Positions 27,166 through 36,422 of a DNA stretch of 64,000 nucleotides are shown here, in pieces; position 1 is the first letter of the stretch; each line of letters opens with the position of its first letter. A program made the translations under genes and the position numbers. Location of the stretch: NCBI GenBank assembly GCA_023400235.1, contig JAEXFI010000019.1, positions 55,198 to 119,197 on the forward strand. Reading direction: 5' to 3'. The notes beneath the pieces were generated by a model. It saw only the letters and a program-made list of their open reading frames with translations, was not told where the DNA came from and did no database searches. The DNA is from Bacillota bacterium (lineage in GTDB: Bacteria; Bacillota; Clostridia; Acetivibrionales; DSM-1351).

Positions 27166-27222
27166 TATATATACAAGATTTATTTTTTATCAATTATTTC
27201 ATAAACTCATTCCGGTTTAAAG

Positions 27223-27681
27223 TCATTTTCCGGACTGTTTTTTGCCTGTGAGCCATTTTACTGCCGCATATATTCCCAGGCCGGCTGCCGCCCCGGAACT
27301 GTCAATGAGAACATCAAGAGGCTGCCCGCTTCTGCCGGGAATAAACAGTTGATGTATCTCATCGCTGACGGCATACATGGCACATATGGCAAATGTCATG
27401 ATAAAATTCCTCCACCCCTGAAAGCCGGTTTTCCGCAATGCATTTGAGGATAACAGGGCAAGTATGAGATATGCGCTGAAATGAGCCCCCTTCCTCACAA
27501 AATGGTTTAAGCTCTCCATGTCAAATCTGGCTGAGGCAGCAAAAATACTGTAGAGCCAATCGGTTACCCCCAGGCTCAGACCATTGGATTGTGATGCAAC
27601 CTGAGAGGAAAGCCTGAAAATAAGAAACATCCATAAAAAGACCGCAGCCCAGGAAATAGTTATCTTTATTCTGTTATTCAT
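27223..27681 (-). CDS. VanZ-like family membrane protein
   Basis: The 152-residue protein has four predicted membrane helices and the VanZ-family signatures: SSQ near the end of the first helix, FVRKGAHFSAYLILALL, and SDEIHQLFIPGRSGQPLDVLIDSSGAAAG. VanZ gives low-level teicoplanin resistance in enterococci, but most family members are of unknown role in the envelope. It stands between the S41 protease terminator and the pyrG promoter as a single gene. Confidence 0.85.
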   Translation of the reverse strand: MNNRIKITISWAAVFLWMFLIFRLSSQVASQSNGLSLGVTDWLYSIFAASARFDMESLNHFVRKGAHFSAYLILALLSSNALRKTGFQGWRNFIMTFAICAMYAVSDEIHQLFIPGRSGQPLDVLIDSSGAAAGLGIYAAVKWLTGKKQSGK

Positions 27682-27762
27682 TATCCGCCTTATTCCCTTA
27701 AATTATTTTAAAGCCTGTATGGCAGGCAGTATTCAATTGCCGTATGTCTTTACACAGGCAAT

Positions 27763-27791
27763 AAAAAAACACATGACAAATTCATATGTTT
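27763..27791 (-). terminator. Terminator after the S41 protease gene
   Basis: In the minus-strand RNA AAACAUAUGA pairs with UCAUGUGUUU around a 5-nt loop and is followed by a run of U. It lies 65 nt after the protease stop and before the VanZ-like gene. Confidence 0.8.
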
Positions 27792-27855
27792 CTTTATTAT
27801 ATCACAATTTTCAATTTATTGGAGTCGGGTGTTATATAAAGCTGTGAAGCATATT

Positions 27856-29361
27856 CTACTTTATCAACTGCACTGCCTTTGCGTACACAGGGTCCTTAAC
27901 CTGCTTGAGAGATGCAAGGCGGCTGTTCAAGAGCTTTTGTGTACAAAAATCCAATACGCCGTAGCTGTAAACCTTGTTATCCTTCTGGAACTTTTTGATA
28001 GCTGCAACAGTCTTGCTGTCCAGGGTCACATCAGGTTTATCCACATTATAATTCAAAAGCTTTAAAATATGCTCGGCATAAAACACATCTGTATACTTGG
28101 TCCCAAGTCTTGGTTTGACTGTAACAGTCAAAGGCTCCAGGAGGTTTACGGGCACCTTGTCCTCAGTGAGCTTTTGGTCCTCTACCTTTACATTTGGTTC
28201 TATACCCTTTAAATCTATACAATCCCCATTAGGTGTATAATACAGCCCCGTAGTCAGTTTTGCCCAGCCTGCAAGCTGGCTGTCCTCGGGTTCATATGTA
28301 AAATCATAGGCGTTTACGGATTTGGGATTCCTGACCTTGTTCAGGCTTTCAAAGGCTCCAGGATTCAAAATAGGATAGAAGGCCTGTACTTTTGCCTTTC
28401 CAAAGGTTTTGCTGCCTACGACTATGCCTGCCTTTGTATCCTTTACTGCACCGGTAAAAATTTCAGAAGCACTGGCGGAGTTCTCGTTTACCAGCACAGC
28501 CAGCTTGTATTTAAGGTTTGAAAGCGAGGAATAGTAGGTCTCGTCGGTTTGAGACGAATCCTTGAAATCCAGTTTTGTAATAAGACCCTTCGGCACAAAC
28601 AGCTGAGCCAGTTGAACAGCCTGATCCACATATCCTCCAGGGTTATTCCTCAGATCCAGTACCACCTTTGTAATTTTTTTCTCATCAAAGCTCTTAAGAG
28701 CTTCCACTACCCCACTGTGGGTATTGCTGGAAAAGGAATCAATGAGAATATAGCCTATGGCACCTCTGGCCTCATAATGCACAGACGGAATATTTACCGA
28801 GGCTCTGGCCATCTCAAGGGTGATTATATCCTTCTCGCCCTGTCTGAGAAGCCCCAGCCTGACCTTGGTTCCAGCGGGTCCCTTTACCTTGGCCACAACA
28901 GCGTCCAAAACCTGACCGGCTACAGACACCCCGTCAACCTCTGCAATCTGGTCTCCCGAAAGCACTCCTGCATTCCAGGCCGGTGAATTTTTATATACCT
29001 TTGCAATGGTTATATATTTTGCCTTTTCTTCCTGATTAACCTGAACCCCCACTCCCTCAACGGAGCCTGCCAGGGAACCTACAAAGGAATAAAATTCATC
29101 GGCTGAAAAGAACACCGAATAGTCATCCAGTATGTCAAACATTTCATTAAGTGTGGCCGCTTTGCTTAACGCGTCTGTGGGTATTACTCCGTTATACTTC
29201 TGCCTGATAAAGTCTCTGGCACTCTCCAGATATTCCTCCTGAAGGGTTATCTGCGTCTGGCCTGTTCCCTGGCCTTCAGCCGAAACACTACTTAAACTGA
29301 AGACTGACATGAGTATGGCCAGGGACAGAATAACCGCTGAAAATCTCTTTAGCTTGTTCAT
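27856..29361 (-). CDS. Secreted PDZ/S41 C-terminal-processing protease with peptidoglycan-binding domain
   Basis: The 501-residue protein has a signal peptide (about 1-28), a PDZ domain (about 100-180), an S41 tail-specific protease domain with catalytic serine in NENSASASEIF and lysine in TFGKAKVQ, and a C-terminal peptidoglycan-binding-1 domain (LKLLNY...AIKKFQKDN). It resembles CtpA/CtpB proteases, which trim exported substrates. The usual GKGSVQ motif is GKAKVQ here but keeps the lysine. It follows two SLH protein genes and may act on S-layer or wall proteins (inference). Confidence 0.9.
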   Translation of the reverse strand: MNKLKRFSAVILSLAILMSVFSLSSVSAEGQGTGQTQITLQEEYLESARDFIRQKYNGVIPTDALSKAATLNEMFDILDDYSVFFSADEFYSFVGSLAGSVEGVGVQVNQEEKAKYITIAKVYKNSPAWNAGVLSGDQIAEVDGVSVAGQVLDAVVAKVKGPAGTKVRLGLLRQGEKDIITLEMARASVNIPSVHYEARGAIGYILIDSFSSNTHSGVVEALKSFDEKKITKVVLDLRNNPGGYVDQAVQLAQLFVPKGLITKLDFKDSSQTDETYYSSLSNLKYKLAVLVNENSASASEIFTGAVKDTKAGIVVGSKTFGKAKVQAFYPILNPGAFESLNKVRNPKSVNAYDFTYEPEDSQLAGWAKLTTGLYYTPNGDCIDLKGIEPNVKVEDQKLTEDKVPVNLLEPLTVTVKPRLGTKYTDVFYAEHILKLLNYNVDKPDVTLDSKTVAAIKKFQKDNKVYSYGVLDFCTQKLLNSRLASLKQVKDPVYAKAVQLIK

Positions 29362-29480
29362 TGGCGTATGTCCTCTCTGAATTGTAAAAATATTGTATTA
29401 GTAGTCTTAACATCTAAAAGTTACAGGACCACTAATATATTATACAGCCGTTTTTACATATGGTATATTTCAAATTAAAA

Positions 29481-31124
29481 TCAATAGCTTATGAGCTTTT
29501 CCATGTACTCTTTTCTTATATCCTTGCCCATATAGTCAATATATGCCTTCATCATATCTGCATACTTGGCCTTGGTTATCCTGTCGTTGGGGTAGATATA
29601 GCCCTTGGCATCCTCGGATATAAGTCCTATTTTTTCAGCCACATACATTGGCGCTCTGGCATAGGAGGGTATCTTGTCATTATCCTTGAAGCCCGTGACC
29701 GGAACGGGATTTGGAGCCAGACTGTTGAGTCCCAGAGCGTTAACCATCATTGCCACCGCTTCTGAAACGGTAATAAGGTCATCAGGTCTGAATTTGCTTT
29801 TTCCGTTGCCTGATATTATTCCCCTTTTCAAGGCACTGCTCAGGCTTTCAAAATCTCCCCGGTTTACTGAAACATCAGCAAAGGGTGAAACAACCACAGT
29901 ATTTTTTGTAGTTCTGGAAGGGGTTGTCTTTTGTTTAAATGCAGGGTCAAGGGGAACTTCCGGCGCCACCTTCAGGAAGGCAGCCACAAATTCGGCTCTG
30001 CTTATGTACTCCTGAGGATCAAAGGCCTCTGCATTTTCAAAGGCCTCAAGGCCGAAAAGCAAGGCGATATTCTCCTCAGAGGCATGTCCTCTTATTTGAT
30101 TAAGGTTTGGTGAAACAAGTCTGGTTGAGCTTGGAAAGCTCTCCAGCTTCAAATCACCTGTATATGGCACCAGCTTTGTAGTAGGCAGCTTCTTTTTATC
30201 CAGTTCACTTAAAGTTGCCGTATATTTGAGGACGTTTTCATTGGCCTGTGTCTGGACATAGCCCCCTTGTATGCTTGACTGTTCAGGGAGGTTCTCATAA
30301 TATTTAAGCTCTTTTTTTGTTGTGGTGGAGACCTCCATTTTTATATTTCCTACAGTGACAGGAGCTTTTCCGGCTCTTTGCTGAATTATCTCCTGATTTA
30401 TAAGCTGAGCCTCCGCCGAGCTCCAAAACTGGTCATAGCCGGTATAGCTGGCGGTAGAACTTACAGTGACATAATCTGACCCTGTAGTCCCCATTCTGTA
30501 CTTTTTCCTGGTGATTATCTCACCCTGGTAATAATTAACTGCAGGTTTTATATCATTGAGAATGGACTTTGTAAGCTCATAATCTGCTATGGAGGAGATT
30601 ACATACACCGCTCCTCCAACCTTTGCATTCTCCGTTGCCTTTGTCAGCTGAGTGGACTCCACCTTCTGGCCGTTGGCCTTGGGTGTAATGGTGGTCACAA
30701 AGGTCAGGGACCTGGCAAGTGTGTCCTGGGTACCGCCTTTGAGAGAATACACGTAAGTGGTGGTTAAAACCTGGGATTTGGTTTTCGTATCTTCCTTGAG
30801 CTTTTTTGTAAGGGTAAGTTTGCCCTTTAGTATTACCGGTACTCCAGTCAGGAAAAAAGGCTCCTGATAGTCAAATTCATATTTACTGGAAGAGGACAGG
30901 TTTGTCATGCTTGGGGTTTCACCGGAGGATATCCCTCCCTCATAGCCGCTGTCTCCCTGTCTTGCCTGTACTCCGGCAGGACCCACCGTCAGCAGGAAGC
31001 TCAATGCCAGAATCAAGCTTACAGCAGCTCTCCTGACAGGTGCTCCCTTGATTTTCCCACCTGTCCCGGCCCTGTCATATCTTTTTTGCTTTGCAGTTTT
31101 TGACTTAAGAAATAAATTATGCAA
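29481..31124 (-). CDS. SLH-domain surface protein
   Basis: The 547-residue protein has a long positively charged N terminus before its signal peptide (about residues 30-54), a roughly 300-residue unknown strand-rich domain, and three C-terminal SLH modules (about 345-540, each with the YISRAEFVAAFLK, FRPDDLITVSEAVAMM, or YPNDRITKAKYADMM type motif). SLH modules bind pyruvylated secondary wall polymers. A TTG start (31122-31124) is supported by GGAGGUC 8 nt upstream. It lies 25 nt after the larger SLH gene, so they are one unit. Confidence 0.85.
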   Translation of the reverse strand: MHNLFLKSKTAKQKRYDRAGTGGKIKGAPVRRAAVSLILALSFLLTVGPAGVQARQGDSGYEGGISSGETPSMTNLSSSSKYEFDYQEPFFLTGVPVILKGKLTLTKKLKEDTKTKSQVLTTTYVYSLKGGTQDTLARSLTFVTTITPKANGQKVESTQLTKATENAKVGGAVYVISSIADYELTKSILNDIKPAVNYYQGEIITRKKYRMGTTGSDYVTVSSTASYTGYDQFWSSAEAQLINQEIIQQRAGKAPVTVGNIKMEVSTTTKKELKYYENLPEQSSIQGGYVQTQANENVLKYTATLSELDKKKLPTTKLVPYTGDLKLESFPSSTRLVSPNLNQIRGHASEENIALLFGLEAFENAEAFDPQEYISRAEFVAAFLKVAPEVPLDPAFKQKTTPSRTTKNTVVVSPFADVSVNRGDFESLSSALKRGIISGNGKSKFRPDDLITVSEAVAMMVNALGLNSLAPNPVPVTGFKDNDKIPSYARAPMYVAEKIGLISEDAKGYIYPNDRITKAKYADMMKAYIDYMGKDIRKEYMEKLISY

Positions 31125-31149
31125 AATACCTGACCTCCAACTGATTTAT

Positions 31150-34100
31150 CTATTCTTCCACTATTACAATATAGGCATCTCCGGATGTGGTACCGTCTTT
31201 CTTCAATATCCTGAGCTTGTCGCCCCTTTTCAGCTCCGAAGGATTAATTCTCACATTGTTTTTTATTACCAGGGAATTTGTAAGCAGGTTTACCTTACTC
31301 TCAGCAATGCTTACATATATATTCGAAGAGGAATTGTAATACCTGCAGTTTTTCAGTTCCAGGGCGGTAGGCTGTGACACCATATTTCCCTCCTCGTCAT
31401 AAGAACCGCCCGAAGCTGTAACAAGCTCCCCTGTCACATTTACGTTTCCAAAGGGGGCAGTGCTTATTTCAACCGCACCGGTGCCGTTGCTAAGAATATA
31501 AATGGTCCGATCCCTGAAAGTCCCGGTTCCATTGCTGCTGATAAAATCACCCTGTCCCACAATGCCGTCTGTGTCGGTAATCCTGGTATCAGCACTTAGT
31601 GTGAAGGTTATAGGCGTATTGGCGTATTCCCAGTTCACTCCGTTCAGCCTTGAATAGGACTGCAGGGTAACATTCTTGTATGGGTCGATAACAGTGATTC
31701 TTCCTCTGTAAAGCTGTACTGCCTCTGTCCCGGGTTTTTGCTCCACCGAGACCACTCCAGCCGTCAGAGCTCCGCTGGCAGCATCCCTGTTTGCAACCAC
31801 ATACGCATAGTCATTGGCTGACACACTGCTGCCCTGAACAAGTCTGCCCTCCTTTACAACAATGGTCCCCTTGTCATAGCTGATGCTGGTCAGCGCCTGC
31901 TGCAGGGTGAACCTGTTTGTGCCGGCAGTATACACCTTGTCATTGTATGGAACCTCAAGATCGTCTGAAAAATTGGCCATTACTATATTTTCATTGTTGC
32001 CGTAGTCTTTTTCACTTACCAGGTACACAACCGTTCCCGGCAAATATTTGTTCATATTCTTTACAGGCTGGACCGTACCTCCGTAATACGCTGTAAAGTC
32101 ATCCCCAAGCTTCAGGGATTTCATGGGCTCAACCTCGTCCTTGACCCATACACCCTTTCGGAGAGTCCAGGGGTCACTTAAAAGTATCTGATTTGAAAGG
32201 CTGTTATAGCTGTTAAATTTACCTTTATATATGTTCGCTACAAGTTTGTCTCCGCTTTCAATGGTTATTTCCTTCAATCTTGTGAGATTGGGAGCCTCGT
32301 TGACGAGAAGCTTCACCCTGTCCCCGTCCTTAAGCTGGCTGATTTTTGAAAGCCTGCCGTCCTTTATCACATTAACGCCGTCAGTGTTATACTGCAGTAT
32401 TCCCTTATCGGTTTCCACCGTAATGGAACTGAGCTTTTTGGAAACAACCTTGCCATAGCGGACCGTATAGTTGTCCACACTGCTGATTGATGAAACCGCA
32501 CCTGTCTCGTCTATTCTCACAAACACCGTATCTCCCGGCTCTATATCCTCCAAAGCAGCGCTCTGGTGGTTCTTATAAACCTGGACACTGTTGGGGTCGG
32601 AATAATTGAAGGTCCTTAAGGCTGAAAGCTCCAGAGGAGTCTTTCCCGACCCGTCCACGTTATACAGTGTAAGGTAGCCCAGCTGGGGATTATTTTCTTC
32701 AACTATACCTGCCGCCAGCCCCAGCTCACGCTCCTTCTTGACTGTAATGGGGACAATCTCGGTTACGATATTTTGCTTCAGGCCTATTATGACCACCGAG
32801 TCGGGCAGTATGGAGGTCATATCCACCGGGCCCTTTGTGATTGCATTTAAAATGTTATTTGAATAGCTCCTGTTCTCATAGACTACATTTCCATTGACAG
32901 TCTGTCTGACCGGGTCTGCTATATCCTGGGTGGGATATTTGACCGTCTGGGTAAGAGGCGTATAGTTTATGGTTCTTGCAGTATTGGCAACACTGTTTAC
33001 TATAGCCGCCACATAGCTGACCTCTCCGCTGTTGGAAAGTACCCGGGCATACCTTACCACCCTGTCGTCAATACCTGCAATATATTCCAGCCTGTCACCC
33101 TTCTTGAGGCTTTGGGAGTTTGATATGGTACCGTTTCTGAAAACCGGAATCTCGCTTCTGTAAGCCTCCTGAACCTTTCCCGTCTGCTCGTTTGAGGTGG
33201 TTGCGGGCGCCTGATAGCGGGTTTCGGCCATCAGCTCATCCAGCAGTCCGTCCGAGTTTCTTACCACCAGAGTGGTATAGTCAATCCTGTAGCCCTTTGA
33301 CGTGTCCTTGGTCTTCTGTATATCCTCAACGGTTGCCGTCCTTTTTTCCATGCTCTTTAAAGGCAATATTACATTTTCAGCATTTTTAAGGATTCTTGCC
33401 GCCTGTTCTCTGGTGACGGCTTTTTTGGGATTAAAGCTGCCCTTTCCGTCGCCGCTCATAATATTATTCTGCAAAACCGCTTCAATGTAAGGTACATTTT
33501 CGGGTATGGCGCTGTGCCAATCTGAAAAATTATTGAAAAGCTCCTGTTCTTCGTAGGCAGGCGGCAGCATGAGGGCCTTGGCCAGCCAGGTGGCAAACTC
33601 CTGCCTTTCAACTGCTGCTCCTCTGAAAAAATCACCTGCTTCCAGTCCGCTTTGATCGGATTTCATGGCGTCGGCCAGCTCCTGCTGGGTTATAAGACCC
33701 TCATTGGCCGCCAGCTGTATACTGCCGTCATAAAGTATGGCCTGCAGACTGGTTCTCTTCTGAGCCGCTGACCGGGCCGCGTTTAAGGCTTGTCCCTGAG
33801 CAGTTATGTCCCCAACTCTGTTGGCGGCCATATACGCCAGGTACAGAGCCATTTCTTTGGATACATTGCCGTTGGGATTAAACTTTGTGTTTCCAAAGCC
33901 CTTCAGCAAATCAAGGGCACCATTCTGGTAAATGGCATCCTTCAAATCGTAAGACGCATTGCCTATATCCGTATATTTAAGATTGTTAATAACAGCCTGT
34001 CCGTTAGGAGTGGCTGTATATGTATTTACTATCGGCTCTTTGCTCACGGCGGCAAACACAAGGCTTGACTGGGCCATAACAGCGACAGCAACCGCCGCCG

Positions 34101-34173
34101 CTAAAAATTTTGTCAGCCGTCCGGATTTGCTCCTTGAAGTGATATTCGTATTTGAAGACTTAAAATGATTCAT
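31150..34173 (-). CDS. Large SLH surface protein with repeated small barrel domains
   Basis: The 1007-residue protein has a signal peptide (about 20-42), N-terminal SLH modules (about 62-130 and 205-275, with FNPNGNVSKEMALYL and FNPKKAVTREQAARIL), and then about 700 residues of repeated strand-rich units marked by the pattern LxDGDRVKLLVNE / LKKGDRLEYIAGID / IEPGDTVFVRIDE / LKRGDKLRILKKD. Such units suggest tandem small beta-barrels. This is probably an abundant cell-surface protein. First gene of the SLH pair; ATG at 34173 after AGAGGUC. Confidence 0.85.
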   Translation of the reverse strand: MNHFKSSNTNITSRSKSGRLTKFLAAAVAVAVMAQSSLVFAAVSKEPIVNTYTATPNGQAVINNLKYTDIGNASYDLKDAIYQNGALDLLKGFGNTKFNPNGNVSKEMALYLAYMAANRVGDITAQGQALNAARSAAQKRTSLQAILYDGSIQLAANEGLITQQELADAMKSDQSGLEAGDFFRGAAVERQEFATWLAKALMLPPAYEEQELFNNFSDWHSAIPENVPYIEAVLQNNIMSGDGKGSFNPKKAVTREQAARILKNAENVILPLKSMEKRTATVEDIQKTKDTSKGYRIDYTTLVVRNSDGLLDELMAETRYQAPATTSNEQTGKVQEAYRSEIPVFRNGTISNSQSLKKGDRLEYIAGIDDRVVRYARVLSNSGEVSYVAAIVNSVANTARTINYTPLTQTVKYPTQDIADPVRQTVNGNVVYENRSYSNNILNAITKGPVDMTSILPDSVVIIGLKQNIVTEIVPITVKKERELGLAAGIVEENNPQLGYLTLYNVDGSGKTPLELSALRTFNYSDPNSVQVYKNHQSAALEDIEPGDTVFVRIDETGAVSSISSVDNYTVRYGKVVSKKLSSITVETDKGILQYNTDGVNVIKDGRLSKISQLKDGDRVKLLVNEAPNLTRLKEITIESGDKLVANIYKGKFNSYNSLSNQILLSDPWTLRKGVWVKDEVEPMKSLKLGDDFTAYYGGTVQPVKNMNKYLPGTVVYLVSEKDYGNNENIVMANFSDDLEVPYNDKVYTAGTNRFTLQQALTSISYDKGTIVVKEGRLVQGSSVSANDYAYVVANRDAASGALTAGVVSVEQKPGTEAVQLYRGRITVIDPYKNVTLQSYSRLNGVNWEYANTPITFTLSADTRITDTDGIVGQGDFISSNGTGTFRDRTIYILSNGTGAVEISTAPFGNVNVTGELVTASGGSYDEEGNMVSQPTALELKNCRYYNSSSNIYVSIAESKVNLLTNSLVIKNNVRINPSELKRGDKLRILKKDGTTSGDAYIVIVEE

Positions 34174-34547
34174 TTAACCGACCTCTGTGTTTAGCAAATT
34201 TTTCATTATATGCTTATTATATCGGCTTTTTTGGCATATTTATTATTAAAGTTTCATTACAATATCCGCTTTTTTTACATATAAATATTCCTGAAAAGAC
34301 TGATTTCACGCCTTTAGCCGTCCTCTCCACCGGCACAGGATACACTTGCCATAAAATACCATTTACTCTTTTTAGCTTTTTTACCGATATAAGAACCGAA
34401 TGCAGTTCCGGGGCTAAATGTGACAGAATCCCGCAGCCTCGTTATTTATTTGCGGACTGTGTGTTATACACCATAATATCGGGGGTATTATACTCGTAAA
34501 AGTTCTAAGTTACAGGTCCTTAAAAATTTATTTATGGAGATGATACA
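34174..34547. promoter_or_regulatory. Divergent intergenic region of SLH unit and chemotaxis receptor
   Basis: On the minus strand GCCGATAT (34219-34226) preceded by TAAT at 15 nt resembles a sigma-D (motility sigma) promoter for the SLH unit, though the -35 has one mismatch to TAAA. A mirror-image ACCGATAT lies on the plus strand at about 34377-34384 facing the receptor gene, without a good -35. I found no riboswitch that I can name. No open frame. Confidence 0.3.
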
Positions 34548-36242
34548 ATGAAGATCAAAGCAAAGCTAGTACTTTCCTTTACTGCGGTTCTGCTGCTTTT
34601 TGCCCTGTTTGTTTTTTTTCTTGTGTATATCGAGGTATCGGGAATAGTTACCGACAATTATAAGGGAAATATACAAAAAAATGCAAATTTGTCCTTGGCG
34701 TTTTTTAACGAAAGATTCTCAGGGGATTGGAATATTAAGGACGGAATCCTTTACAAGGGTGATGAGAAAATAAACGACTCCACTGAGTTTGTTGACACAG
34801 TCAAGGAGGAAAGCGGTTATTACGCCACAATATTCATGAACGACACCAGAGTGTCCACGAATGTACCTGGTGATAACGGTAACAGGGCTGTGGGAACAAA
34901 GGTTTCTCCCGCTGTGGCGGCTGTTGTCCTGCAGGAAGGCAAAATCTACACGGGTACCGCAATGGTTAATAGTAAGAACTGCTTTACATACTACACTCCG
35001 CTTAAGGACTCAGGCGGCAAAATAGTCGGCATGTGGTTTGTGGGAGTAGAAAAAACGGTAATAGACAAGCAGATAAACGGTATCGTAACAGTCATAGCTG
35101 CTCTTATTGCTGTTTCATTGCTGGTGGGCGGCTTACTGGCCTTCTATATAGGCCATGTGTTAAGTAAGGCTATTGGCAGGATTAACACCCAGCTGAATAA
35201 ATTTTCAGAGGGAGATTTCAGCCATACTCTTGATGAAAGAAGCTTTAAATTAAAAGGTGAGCTTGGGGAAATATCCCGGTCTGCCCACAAAATGCAGCAG
35301 GCTGTTCATGGAATCATAAAATCCGTTATGGGTGAATCCTCTAAAATCAATCAGGCCATGACCCATACCTATAGTGAGATTTCTGCCCTGACCGGCAATA
35401 TTGAAGATGTTTCCGCCACCACCCAGCAATTGTCCGCAGGAATGCAGCAAACCGCGGCTACTATGGAAGAGATGAATGCCACTTCCTCAGAAATAGAGGC
35501 TGCAGTTGAGAATATAGCTAAAAAGGCTCAGGAGACCTCCTTTGCAGCAAAGGAAATCAATGCAAAATCGCTGACTTTGAAAGCTACAGCAAAGGAATCC
35601 AGAGATCACGCCTACAATATTTATCAGTCCACAAACACAGAATTAAAAAAGGCCATAGAACAAAGTCAATCCATAGAACAAATCAGGCTTTTATCTGATG
35701 CAATCATGCAGATTACCAGCCAGACCAACCTGCTGGCCCTCAATGCAGCCATTGAAGCCTCCAGAGCAGGTGAAGCTGGCCGGGGCTTTGCTGTTGTAGC
35801 CGATGAAATAAGAAAGCTGGCCGAAGACTCTAAAAAAGCTGTGGGAGAAATCCAAGGCGTGACCAGAAATGTCCTTGTGGCAGTGGAAAACCTTGTGGCA
35901 GGCTCACAAAGCATTTTATCCTTTATAGAAGCAACTGTTATAAGAGACTATAGCAGCCAGGTTGAAGCCAGTGAGCAATACAGCAGCGATGCTGCCCGTA
36001 TTGATGAACTTGTATTTGAATTCAGTTCAACCTCCGAAGAGCTCCTGGTATCAATCAGCAATATGATGAAGGCAATTAATGAAGTTACCATTTCCACAAA
36101 CGAGGCTGCGGAGGGTACTTCAAACATTGCTATCAAGGCATCGGAAATACTGGAGAAAGGCAATGAAGTAGTAAAAGCCTCCCAGGATACAAAAGAGGCT
36201 TCGGAAAAACTTAAAGCCTATGTGTCGGATTTCAAAATTTAA
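34548..36242 (+). CDS. Methyl-accepting chemotaxis protein (single Cache sensor)
   Basis: The 564-residue receptor has an N-terminal membrane helix (8-30), an extracellular single-Cache domain (about 35-175, with VPGDNGNRAVGTKVSPAV), a second helix (about 182-206), a HAMP domain (about 207-260) and a cytoplasmic coiled coil with the highly conserved signalling tip QTNLLALNAAIEASRAGEAGRGFAVV. It would pass ligand occupancy to CheA/CheW. ATG after GGAGAUGA. It is a lone plus-strand gene ending 92 nt before a bidirectional terminator. Confidence 0.92.
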   Translation: MKIKAKLVLSFTAVLLLFALFVFFLVYIEVSGIVTDNYKGNIQKNANLSLAFFNERFSGDWNIKDGILYKGDEKINDSTEFVDTVKEESGYYATIFMNDTRVSTNVPGDNGNRAVGTKVSPAVAAVVLQEGKIYTGTAMVNSKNCFTYYTPLKDSGGKIVGMWFVGVEKTVIDKQINGIVTVIAALIAVSLLVGGLLAFYIGHVLSKAIGRINTQLNKFSEGDFSHTLDERSFKLKGELGEISRSAHKMQQAVHGIIKSVMGESSKINQAMTHTYSEISALTGNIEDVSATTQQLSAGMQQTAATMEEMNATSSEIEAAVENIAKKAQETSFAAKEINAKSLTLKATAKESRDHAYNIYQSTNTELKKAIEQSQSIEQIRLLSDAIMQITSQTNLLALNAAIEASRAGEAGRGFAVVADEIRKLAEDSKKAVGEIQGVTRNVLVAVENLVAGSQSILSFIEATVIRDYSSQVEASEQYSSDAARIDELVFEFSSTSEELLVSISNMMKAINEVTISTNEAAEGTSNIAIKASEILEKGNEVVKASQDTKEASEKLKAYVSDFKI

Positions 36243-36333
36243 GCTTTAATAAATTTTAGTTTTAATATACTTTCTGCCGGGCGAAGTAGTATGTTTATAA
36301 AATTGTAATACGTGGCTATGCCAAATGCATAAA

Positions 36334-36422
36334 ATATTCCCTATATACAAAAATCCTGTATAACTGAAGTTGATTTCTTCTTTTATACAGGATTTTTATT
36401 CAAATATTATTTATAAATATTT
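36334..36422. repeat. Direct repeat copy 1 with bidirectional terminator
   Basis: This 89-bp sequence matches 47046-47133 with a single 1-nt length difference. Its core is a long hairpin (AAAATCCTGTATAA with TTATACAGGATTTT, roughly 36350-36397) with U runs on both strands, serving the receptor gene on the plus strand and the TolC-like gene on the minus strand. It ends exactly one base before the TolC-like stop codon. Together with copy 2 it brackets the 10.6-kb bacteriocin-type cassette. Confidence 0.9.

Noticed and set aside
34174..34547. Possible c-di-GMP or c-di-AMP riboswitch upstream of the chemotaxis receptor or SLH genes
   Set aside because: I looked for the conserved core motifs of both classes on both strands and did not find them.
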